Shown: positions 55,417 to 64,000 of the stretch, piece after piece
How positions within the stretch are numbered: the first letter of the stretch is position 1
How the letters are laid out: each line of letters starts with the position of its first letter
NCBI GenBank assembly: GCA_002803225.1
Contig: NXFV01001528.1
Span: 1-64,000, forward strand
Length of the DNA stretch: 64,000 nucleotides
Origin: Gamarada debralockiae
Taxonomy: Eukaryota > Ascomycota > Leotiomycetes > Helotiales > Hyphodiscaceae
Direction of reading: 5' to 3'
Notes under the pieces: model-generated
The model's input: the letters and a program-made list of their open reading frames with translations, nothing else
What the model was told of the DNA's origin: nothing
Database searches by the model: none
Translations under genes and position numbers: made by a program

Positions 55417-56282
55417 ATGGGACAAATGATGCTCCTATCTCGATCCCTCACACGAAATCCAGGGCGTATTTTTCAATTCACTCTAGAATCTCAATGTTTG
55501 CATCTTAGGGACCCGATTCGGCGCTTCCAGGCGCTTCGAAGGAACAACAGTTCTGTCAGTTCTACGAAAGCCACCCCTAATTTAACAGGGAGGAAACCTG
55601 GTGCGTTTGTGAGATAATCTAAACCCTGGGCCCCTGTAGTTAACCGTTTGTAGTACTTCCCGAACGTCTGCTCGTATTTCATGCTGGAACAGGACGATCA
55701 GTCTTCCTCGGATGTTGGAAGGTGACCACAATCTTCATCTGCGCGTTCTTTAGTTTGGTCATGGCACCAGCCCACTTTCAATCCGAAGAACAACCTAAAT
55801 GGGTGGCACCTGCAGGTAAGTTCTCCCCAATTTCAACTTCCTTGTCCATATCACGTGACCATGAAAACTGACGCCTGGCAGTCATGCTCTCTGGTATTGT
55901 GCCGGTCGCATTCGTAGCATACATCACGTCCCCCTTTGTCGCTCATATTCACCTCCGGCTACCTCCATTCGCTCGTTATTCTCGAGAGATGGTTGTGAGG
56001 TATTCACAAGCACTGCCAAAAGACGCGAAACTTGAGCTCACCACGGTGAACTTCATCGGCATGCCACGAGTCACTCGCGTCAATATCGCTGACCTGCATC
56101 CGGTTAAAGAACGTTTCGGTATTGTCAATTATGTTCGAAATACAAAAGATATTAATTCTAAGAGGCCTTGGTGGATGGGGAGTGCGATCAGACGGTTCAG
56201 TGTATATGGTGGAGTACGCATCGCACAAGGAAACGGGGTATGGGAAAATATCGCGAGGACGATTGCGAAGAGATCTGTATGA
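55417..56282 (+). pseudogene. Decayed TMEM70-like mitochondrial membrane protein
   Basis: 55417-55690 codes for an Arg/Ser-rich, mitochondrial-presequence-like start, then TGRKPGAFVR, a TAA at 55615-55617, SKPWAPVVNRL, a TAG at 55651-55653, and YFPNVCSYFMLEQDDQS. A frame change near 55700 leads to LGCWKVTTIFICAFFSLVMA. After an intron (GTAAGT..GGCAG, 55816-55881) the frame runs GIVPVAFVAYITSPFVAHIH and ARYSREMVVRYSQALPKDAK to the stop at 56280. The second exon is fully open and well preserved, so inactivation is recent. Both stops are one C-to-T step from CAA and CAG. Members act in assembly of respiratory complexes in the inner membrane (family knowledge). Confidence 0.7.
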
Positions 56283-56727
56283 TTGTATTCATATTTTAGC
56301 CAGGATGGCCAACTTGGCGTTGAAAGTGCTAGTGTGTGCATCTGAGAAAGAATTCAAACCTCGGGTTCACTGTCGCCCAAGTTTGAGACTTGAGGTAAGT
56401 CTTTTACTCCATTTCATTGTCGACTTTGTTGTTTACAGGCATCTTAATTTGCACCTCATGGCACTCTTCACAAATTCGAATTTGCAATTAGTTTTGTCAA
56501 TAAATGCAATTGCGCTAGCCGACCAATAACATCCATCCAGCAATCCGTGCATTGCACGACCTTCGATGCCGCCAACACATTTCATTATATGTATCCTATC
56601 ACCCATTTTGAACACGTTCAACTATGTCAGTCTCTGAAAGGACAGGTTAAGATGACCAAGAAAACTCCTATCTATGAAGGTCAGTCCGCTTCAACGATAG
56701 ACACAAAGTAGTGTCACGTACATCGAC
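56283..56727. other. Spacer
   Basis: 3' flanks of the TMEM70-like remnant and of the repeat-protein gene. No gene seen. Confidence 0.45.
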
Positions 56728-57326
56728 CTAATTCCACACCCTCTTCACAAATTCCAAGAATGATCTCTTATATGAACCGTAAGATCCGTAGCCTCCTGCT
56801 GGCTCAGGATAGCTGCCATAATCTCCGTATCCGCCCTGCAGTTGCACAGCAATCAGCACTTGGTCACCTGCAAGCTTTTGCAATCTTCCCACGTGACACA
56901 CCTCGCGGCAAGTGTCACGGCTCATGGAGTGCATGGAAAGTAATATGACATGGCCCAAGGAAGACTCACAGCGGGGGCTGGGACATCAGCGGGGACCGGG
57001 ACTGAAGAGTAGCTGCCGTATTCCCCGTACTAGAGAATGGTGTCAGCGTCTGATTCTCCAAGCTTGGACGAGGGTCTACTTACTCCGCCAGCTGGAGGGG
57101 GGTACGATCCATAATCAGCGGCATCACGCTTCTCGACTTTGTCTTCGGCGCGTTTGTATGAGCCGTATCCAGAATATTTCCCGTACTTTCCGTAGCCGCC
57201 CTTTGGAGGGGGATAGGACCCGTAATCGGAGTAACCTGGGTTGGCCTCAGCCTCAGCAGCGGGCACTGGCGCGCCGAGGATGGCGGAAGCGAGTACCAGG
57301 AGTGGAAGGATGGTGAACTTCATCAT
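56728..57326 (-). CDS. Secreted Tyr/Gly-rich repeat protein with Lys-Arg sites; candidate RiPP precursor
   Basis: The model is join(56728..56835, 56970..57029, 57084..57326) on the minus strand, giving 136 residues. Introns are GTAAGT..CTCTAG (54 bases) and GTGAGT..CTGCAG (134 bases), both phase 0. The N-terminus is a clear signal peptide (MMKFTILPLLVLASAILGA) followed by an Ala/Glu-rich pro-segment. Three copies of a YGSYPPPxGGYGxYGSY-like unit follow, starting near residues 35, 75 and 106. Dibasic Lys-Arg pairs, the Kex2 cleavage type, follow GYGSY twice (near 59 and 125) and occur in VEKR and FVKR. Signal peptide, repeated aromatic core and KR sites are the features of dikaritin-type RiPP precursors, and a UstYa-family gene lies divergently 1.3 kb away. 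It could instead be a structural Gly/Tyr-rich wall protein. Confidence 0.75.
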
Positions 57327-58670
57327 GGATGAGTTGTTGGCTTGGCCGGTGGGAGTTCCCTTTGAGAGTTAAAGTGAGGAAAGACTGGGAAGAAGGGAAT
57401 GTTGGGAATTTAACGCTTATAAGGCAAGATAGGATACGGAAGCGGCCTCAGCTCCCCTCATGAATGCAGAGCTGTTTATTATACTTGGGAGGCTTCAAAG
57501 GACGGACGTCATTCGATACGGGGATACTGTTTGCGGAGCTGTCTTTTTTCTAAGAAGGCCCAAGTTTCCAAGCTGACGGAGAACATTGGGATGGGATGTT
57601 CCTCTTAGTCACACTATTGAATACCAAGGATGGAGGTCCGACGCACATTGTCGGGCCGACACCATATCATACCACTGGGCAGCATTAAGGTTGAGGAGGG
57701 ATTGTGGTAGCTTCCAAGGCCCATTTGAGACAGGGTTCAGATGGGACTGGAGAGTTCTGAGTCAAGAAGCAGAGACGTATTCTCAAAGCGGCATAAATAT
57801 CCGACTGCATCTTGGAATGTTCGCAATGACCGGGTTTCCTCTCCATACATCGACGAACGACCTGGTATGAAGATTGACGGAGAGGCCCTCTGTCTGGCTC
57901 ACGGCGTCCTTCTAATCTTCCATGCGCAGAGCTGCAAAATGTGTTCCTACCACTTAATTTTCTGTAGCTCACTCGTGGTATACGATCCCTAAATGATACC
58001 CAGGCACTCTGTCTAACGAGATTCCTCTGCTAATGCAGATCGTGGCTGCAATCCCTGAGAAATTCTCTCAGGTCTACTAGGATGGTCGGAAAAAAGGTCA
58101 GCTCCACTTTATGAATAGATTCCTAAAACCTCTCAATCGGTCGATATCAAAGAAGCTCATAGGTTACCAGAAGCGAACCCCTCATTCTAAGCCCTACGGC
58201 GCAATCGTGGCGTCAAATCAGGCGACATTGCCGACAACGCACTGATGCCAAGGCTAGGGCTGAGACTTCCCCAGATTTCCACCCATTTAGCATTATGTGT
58301 GCAACTTTGTCAGCCTTGGCACATCCTTGGCCATGTACCTTGGTCAAGTCTGGAGCGCATCCAAAAGCCTTCTTTTATATCATGCCGTCTTTCTTGCTTT
58401 TTGTTCCTTATTCTTGGAATCGCTTGCGGTTTGAGGGGTTTGGGCACTTCTGCAACAAGTCACCACCCCAAGACAAAGAACGACAGGAGGATGCAGGAGG
58501 ACCTCAGCTGAAGGCAGGCTTCCTGCAAACACAGTCATGCCATCCCGGCAGGTGATGACGAGCTTCGACCTTGAGCTTCGGCCTAGAACTCTCGCAGCAA
58601 CTTGGCTTTGAATGTCGCAGTTCACTCTTACGAAGATCTTCTTTCTTCACGAGACATCAAACTCACCACG
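57327..58670. promoter_or_regulatory. Divergent promoter region between repeat protein and UstYa-like gene
   Basis: 1.34 kb with no convincing coding frame; an open frame at 57586-57870 has no domain. The genes on both sides point away from it, so shared control is possible. Confidence 0.5.
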
Positions 58671-59709
58671 ATGTTCGAACAACTATTCAGCCAAAAGATC
58701 GATTTCAGTCCAGTCTCTCAATCCGAAGACTGCGAGTCACTGACCGTCGACTCCAAATCTCCCGACAATGAATACTCGAACCGCATCCGCTCCCGATATT
58801 ATACCCTTCCTCTCTTCATTTTAACCGCATTAATATCAGTAACATTTGGGGCATGGCTAGGAAGCGGTCATTCTACGAATATAGGTGCATTTTGCACCAA
58901 GCAAGTTTCTCAGTATTGTGAGTTTTCGCATTCCAACATTTCGAGAACTCATCTGAGTAAGGTAGCACCATTGATGCCTGATATCGATATTAAATACGAA
59001 TTAGTACAATTCAATGGGTCGCTCCTGAAGGAGAATGTTTATAGACAAAACGCAGGGCCGGAGGTGGACGCTGCTTGGGAAGCTCTGGGCGTGGATTGTT
59101 CGTGGCTCCCTCTCCTCATCTCCAACAAATCCAATTCACAAACACAGCTAACATACTCATATACTAGATCGAGCCGCGATCGTTCCAACCAACCTAGCTG
59201 CGAAGTCCGGTCTGACGCCTGACCAAGTCCAGGTGTCCGAGAAATATGGGGGAGGGTTCCCGGCGAATGTTGAAGGGCTGCATCATCTGCATTGCCTGAA
59301 TCTACTACGAAAGAGCCTCTACTATAATTTCGAGTACTACCATGAGCTTGGTGAGGGTGCATTTAAGAACGATGATAGGATACTGCGATTCCACGTCTGT
59401 AAGTCTACCGGTCCTTCCGCCAACTTCTCTCTCACTCACAAGAATGTTGGAATTAACAATTCGACAGCGCACTGCCTCGACATCCTGCGCCAACAACTAA
59501 TGTGCACCGTCGACGTTGGTGTTCTGGGACAAGTGTGGTGGGACAGGGAAGAACCAACAGCATACCCAGACTTCAACACCCGCCATAAGTGTAGGAATTT
59601 CGAGGATGTGAGGCTTTGGGCGGAGGCACACCAGGCGCCGAAGGATGTACCGGATGATTATCTGATGAATCCGAGCAGTATGGAGGATGTTTATGAGGTC
59701 ATCCCTTGA
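58671..59709 (+). CDS. UstYa-family (DUF3328) protein
   Basis: The model is join(58671..59097, 59168..59398, 59468..59709), giving 299 residues. One membrane helix lies at residues about 44-63 (TLPLFILTALISVTFGAWLG). The family sequence YELVQFNGSLLKENVYR and AGPEVDAAWEALGVDY precedes two HxxHC motifs: HHLHC at 181-185 and HVSHC at 218-222, the second followed by LDILRQQLMC. GQVWW follows. Intron 1 (GTTCGT..ACTAG, branch GCTAAC) and intron 2 (GTAAGT..GACAG, 69 bases, no stop) are needed to give these motifs. UstYa-type proteins catalyse oxidative cyclisation of Tyr-containing core peptides and related steps in fungal RiPP and other pathways. The gene is intact and divergent from the repeat protein. 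Confidence 0.92.
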
Positions 59710-60247
59710 GTGTCACATTGCATCTGGAGCGTTTTGATATGGAAAGATGGTAGATTAACCACTTGAGTTTAAAGGCACCCACCTGTTGAATATCAAGAAA
59801 GGCACCCTGCAGGTTGAGAAAGTCACGACTTCAGCAGTAAGTCAGCATGTCAATAGCCTGCTTGAGAAATTGAAGGAAATTGGCTTTCTTAGGACGGTGT
59901 GATATACTGTCTCGGAATTGGTGCTGGTTTCAGCGGTTCTGACGTCTGTCCTAGCACTACCATCCCTCCACCTAATATGTCCTGTCCTCCCATAAGTGTT
60001 GGTGGGTACTACCCTCCCATTGAACCTCATGCAGCCTGCGTTCCATAACTCGGGTGCCTGTGTTGATCTATTTAGGTATGAAATAGGCAGTCACCGTGTA
60101 ATGATTCTCTTCGGTTGACGGTATTGGAAGTCAATGTGCTGGGTATTGTAAGCGACTGCCATAAATGGAGGCAGGTGACGAGAATACTATTTCGTATTTC
60201 CCGTATCATTGCCGTTATACTGCCCGCGAAATGCAATCTGATCACAG
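59710..60247. other. Gene-free spacer
   Basis: 3' flank of the UstYa-like gene. No supported gene. Confidence 0.45.
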
Positions 60248-60733
60248 CTAAAGAACGAAAAGACTTCCGTTAGTGCCCTCGTATATTAGGATAGCTGCCT
60301 CATATTGGATGTTGACGAGTTGCTCTTCCTGGAGCACGTCGCGGCTGGGGATGATGATGCCGTTGTTTGTGATGCCACAGAACATTTCCCCTTCGCCGCT
60401 GCTAACGAAGTCGTCTGCTATGATACATTTGATCGTGTTGTTCGAAAGGTTGCATCTTCGGTGTCGAAGAGGCGGGTCCAGAGGCTGAGGATGTAGTCGA
60501 CATCGTCTTGATAGAGGCAGCTGTGTTGTGTTCAAAAGTTATTGCTACATTACTGACCGGAATTCAAAACGTGCTCCCACTGCAAAGAGGTGTAGGTAAG
60601 TAACGTAGTTTGCAAAATTTGATAGGGTGGCGTTTGCGTAATATGTACAGAAGTTGCATGATCTCATTCGCTGACCACGATGAAGAGACAGATGCTGTGT
60701 CGCTGGGAAGTCTGCAGAAACGACCGGGACCAT
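60248..60733 (-). pseudogene. Fragments of an unrecognised small gene
   Basis: 60733-60560 (MVPVVSADFPATQHLSL) runs to a possible short intron (GTCAGT..CACAG). Then come CLYQDDVDYILSLWTRLFDT in one frame and, from about 60445, IKCIIADDFVSSGEGEMFCG and NIQYEAAILIYEGTNGSLFV in another, up to the stop at 60248. The pieces look coding but need a frame change, so the gene is probably broken. Family not recognised. It is downstream of the UstYa-like gene in convergent orientation. Confidence 0.4.
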
Positions 60734-62879
60734 GCTCAGTGGTCCTTATAGCACCAAGAGAGAGATTGCAGAGTGAATAGCAGGCTACTGAGGGGCAATG
60801 TTAGCATTATTCACCTTTCTGGAAAAAAAAAATTAATTAACAACAGCAGTTTGTGAGATGGTGATGTCCTTATGTTTGAGCCCAGAGTCACACGTTCCTC
60901 ATCTCAGTTCACCAGGTGGTTGATATTAAATACTAGAATATAAGAAATGAGGGCATGCAGATAATGGGATAGATAGCATAAGTGCCAAGAAAGTGGATTA
61001 AAATTCAGTTGTTGGGATGATGTGGACAAATTGGAATGAATCATTGAGGAGCGATTTATACCAACTAGTCACTTGACCACAAAACGATGAAGTAAATAGA
61101 ATCTTGACTTGACGAGCGCAAATAGCAATTAAATCTGGATGCAAATTGATGAAATGGGATACATTTTAGAGCAGAGGGCGGCGGACGGCCAGGTGGGAGA
61201 GATAGGAGATCCGATGTAGTTATCACGTGATCAATACGACTGTTCGATATCTCGAATTATGATTGGAGACGAGAGCATTGTGGCGAGGGTTGGAGATTTT
61301 TGGACGGGGGGGATGGGGAAACGGTGAAATTTCAGTATGCAAGCAGTGATGAATACTCCAAATAATCTGCCAGGAAGACGGCGAGTGGCAACACCTTCGC
61401 TTCGCCCTTAAAATCGATCAAGCATTATATGCTTGCCACCAGAAGGATCGAATAGAAATGATCCACCCCTCTGCATGATATATTGAAAGATATGCGGGTA
61501 CAGCGATACTTTACCACCGAAAACTTCGCTAGCGTATCGAACCTTGCGATCTCATGCAGCTGAAGATTGATTCTGATGAGGCGTTATGAGATAGCACATC
61601 GAAGCGACTTGTTGTCCGGCGCTGAAATCTCAACACCGATGATGAGGAGTATTCGGAGAATTTCAGGATGCAGGTCATAGAAGAAGCTTGATTTTCGGCA
61701 GATGAGTTGACACTTGACAGCTTGGCAACTTACTGATTCGTGCAGTTCTGATGGTGGTCTCCCAGGTGTACCTTGAAGTAGTTCAAATCAAGATCTTGGT
61801 GACGTCGGTACCCGGCACTGACAACTTGTCACTTCGCTAGTATTTGTCAATTGTGATGATGTCAATTGCCTCAAGCAGAGACTTGTGTTTCACAGCTCGC
61901 AGAATCCGGTTTCTATCAGTCCGGTTCATCTAGCTTTGAAACAGGTTCCATTGGAGAAGTTTCGCGATGGTACCGGAGGTCTCTTATCCCACGCTTCACT
62001 TATAGGGTGACGGAGCTCTGTCTGCACTGCTATCTTGAGAATCGGTCTACGGCAGGTTATCAATAGTCTCCAGCGGCTTCGTGGTAGTGAGTCAAGATCT
62101 TATCAGCTATCAGCAGCTAGAAGACACTTTCGCAAACCTCACATTTCTTTTGGGACGTGCGTTGTTTTTCATCCCAACCATGTGCTTGAACCTGTCGCCT
62201 CTTATCGATTGTTGAATAAAGTTTTCAGGAACGGGTCCGGGTTCCTTGAATGTGCATGGTACTAGGCGAAATTCTCGGCCTGCAGATCTCAGAGGCGGCC
62301 ACGAGGGCGGATTGAAGTTTAAATTAAGCGATTCTACCGTTTTCACATGGGAAAGGCTGATTGATGCGTCTGAAGTTCTCATCGGAGAAGGCTAGCGGGG
62401 AGATTTAATTCGTTGGTGGGGGGGCGGCCCTTGAGCAGGGTATGCGGCGGCTCCCAACAAAAGGGGGTTTCGGCGATTGACGTTGACCTTAATACAGTAT
62501 TTAATTCTCTATTCAGGGGAGAGATCGCCTTCTGACCCTACGAAAAGGGTTTGCGACGAACTGCCGGAGCGTCCAAATGCTCGCTTGGCTTGGATACCGT
62601 TATCTACCGATTCAGGGATACAAGCGGCGATGCTTTGACTTTCAGCCTCAGGCGACAGAGCCCGTCTGTTGAACGCAATTTTTCCCTGTTTCTCTTCTGC
62701 GCGTTATCAATTCTCCATCGAACACGAACAGCTTTCTTCCACAATGACGAGTGAAAATTGTGAAGAACTTGCAGAAGACTAGATAATGATGCATAATTCG
62801 CAGTCGAGAGTCCCCAATAGATATGTCAATCCACTCAGAACCCCATCCTAATTCCTAGTCCCCAATTACAATTCCCAAT
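60734..62879. other. Gene-free region
   Basis: 2.1 kb with no supported gene on either strand. TCACGTGA lies at 61223-61230. 62400-62560 is G/C-rich compared with its flanks. Confidence 0.5.
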
Positions 62880-63389
62880 CTAATTCTTATCCGTATCGGC
62901 TTCGGTATCCACATTCTCGGTCGTTCTCTGGGAACTCATTATCATCAATCTCTCCGAAACTTGGCCTGGAAAGCGGATAGCCAGTGCTGCCCACACGTTA
63001 TCCTGCGAATCAGCAGGAAATTGTGACACAGTAAACTTCTTTGCAGAATTCAGAGCTCTGAAGGATTCCAGCGTGTCGCCACAGGAGGCCTTTACATTCG
63101 TAATATCCACAACCCCCAAGCCGCGCAACGTCGAAGAGGAACCTGGAACCCCAAAATTCAGTAAGCATTTTACTTCCGGCACTCTAGCGCTGATACCGTC
63201 AACTTCTTGGTAAGTGGATGAGCTAGTGACGGCTTTTGAGATTAGTTGCAGTAGGTTTGAAGGCCGGGTGTCGGATCCCCGTACAGCCTTCAACCGTTCT
63301 TTACTGTTCCTGCAGGTGCCGTCACTAGCCCCTACACCTTGTTCCTGACGTTTTGATATCAAAACTTTGATAGCGAACCTATGGTCCAT
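62880..63389 (-). CDS. Hypothetical protein, 169 codons
   Basis: An uninterrupted frame with a natural-looking composition and an acidic C-terminus (TENVDTEADTDKN). No domain, signal peptide or membrane segment. It starts about 215 bases upstream of the glucan synthase start, in divergent orientation. It may be real or antisense to that gene's promoter and leader. Confidence 0.3.
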   Translation of the reverse strand: MDHRFAIKVLISKRQEQGVGASDGTCRNSKERLKAVRGSDTRPSNLLQLISKAVTSSSTYQEVDGISARVPEVKCLLNFGVPGSSSTLRGLGVVDITNVKASCGDTLESFRALNSAKKFTVSQFPADSQDNVWAALAIRFPGQVSERLMIMSSQRTTENVDTEADTDKN

Positions 63390-63603
63390 GGGCGAATCTG
63401 GCGAGGATTGCCATCAACCTGCTTCTCAACTTCGGGAATTCGATGGACTCCTCGCTAGAAACCCTAGTCAAAATGTCTCAACAATGTTGTGTCTAATTCA
63501 GGGTCCTTGTATGGAGTCTGATATACATATCCCCGGCACCGTCTGTGGACAAGACCGTTTCTTCCTTTGTTTCGTTGCATCTTCTTTCCGCAACACCGCA
63601 AAT

Positions 63604-64000
63604 ATGCATTGTATAGCTGCAATCATATGGGGCGTCCTTTCATTTTCTGTTGCAGGTCTTCGATATGACCCTGCTTTTGTCGACTGGAATCTTAACCAGA
63701 ATCAAGATGCCATTCAGCCTGTCGACTACTGGGGTCAGTGGGACAACCACACCTTCAACCCGTCGCCCTCCAACTGGCGTTTCCCCTTCTACACGTTGAC
63801 TCTCGATCGGTTCGTCGATGGGGATCCATCCAACAACGATGCCAATGGTACGGTCTTTGAACATGACTGGATGACCAACCAGTTTCGATTTGGTGGCGAC
63901 GTGAGAGGGTTGATGGCCTCACTTGATTATATTCAGGGAATGGGTGTCAAGGTATGGCAGAACAGAGTACAAGGGAGAAGGAGGCTGATTTGATATAGGG
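63604..64000 (+). CDS. Alpha-1,3-glucan synthase, 5' part (runs off right edge)
   Basis: The start ATG at 63604 is followed by a signal peptide (MHCIAAIIWGVLSFSVAGLR) and the conserved N-terminus of Ags proteins: RYDPAFVDWNLNQNQ, PVDYWGQWDNHTFNPSPSNW, RFPFYTLTLDRFVDGDPSN, NANGTVFEHD and LDYIQGMGVK. The first exon ends at 63951; a GT-start intron (GTATGG) opens at 63952 and the rest lies outside. The extracellular amylase-like domain starts here. The full enzyme is a very large plasma-membrane protein that makes cell-wall alpha-1,3-glucan. Confidence 0.93.

Noticed and set aside
27889..59709. The FAD oxidase at 27.9-29.6 kb as a member of the UstYa peptide locus
   Set aside because: It is 27 kb away with unrelated intact genes between, so clustering cannot be claimed.

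Overview
The window looks like nuclear DNA of a filamentous ascomycete (Pezizomycotina; Leotiomycetes is my guess from the protein families and is not proven). Supporting signs are GT-AG introns mostly 47-90 bases long with CTAAC/CTGAC-type branch points, a NACHT-ankyrin NLR, HET and LPxxLRxxxW (2EXR/F-box-like) proteins, a Cln-type G1 cyclin, a GPR1/FUN34/YaaH transporter, a UstYa-family (DUF3328) protein and an alpha-1,3-glucan synthase. No tRNA, rRNA or CRISPR was found.

Layout. 1-2962: minus-strand NLR (N-terminal NWD-type domain, NACHT, ankyrin repeats) running off the left edge. 3.0-9.3 kb: gene-poor stretch with dispersed repeats, a dead Sulfotransfer_4-type gene and a dead unrecognised gene. 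9.3-10.4: intact acetate/ammonium-type transporter. 10.4-16: nearly empty. 16-19.1: a large decayed gene. 19.9-22.0: intact 649-residue protein with a retropepsin-like D-S-G-A-T motif. 22.2-23.8: damaged C2H2 zinc-finger gene. 25.0-26.2: multi-pass membrane protein. 26.5: a small inverted-repeat element (MITE). 27.9-29.6: secreted berberine-bridge-like FAD oxidase. 30.9-32.1: G1 cyclin with a very long upstream region. 33-39.5: gene desert. 39.5-42.7: two decayed 2EXR/F-box-like genes. 44.4-47.5: Gln-rich WW-domain protein, divergent from a CHR chromate-type transporter (48.6-50.3). 51.6-52.7: dead HET gene. 53.8-55.0: secretory glutaminyl cyclase. 55.4-56.3: decayed TMEM70-like gene. 56.7-59.7: a secreted Tyr/Gly repeat protein with Lys-Arg sites, divergent from a UstYa-family gene. 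63.6 to the end: 5' part of an alpha-1,3-glucan synthase.

Two themes stand out. First, the divergent pair at 56.7-59.7 kb combines a signal peptide, internal Tyr-rich repeats, dibasic Kex2-type sites and a neighbouring UstYa homologue. That is the minimal layout of a fungal dikaritin-type RiPP locus, and the core motif would be unlike those I know. Second, the window holds many dead genes in which nearly all in-frame stops can be explained by single C-to-T changes (CAG/CAA/CGA to TAG/TAA/TGA), as expected from repeat-induced point mutation (RIP) or methyl-cytosine decay. Intact housekeeping-type genes sit between them.
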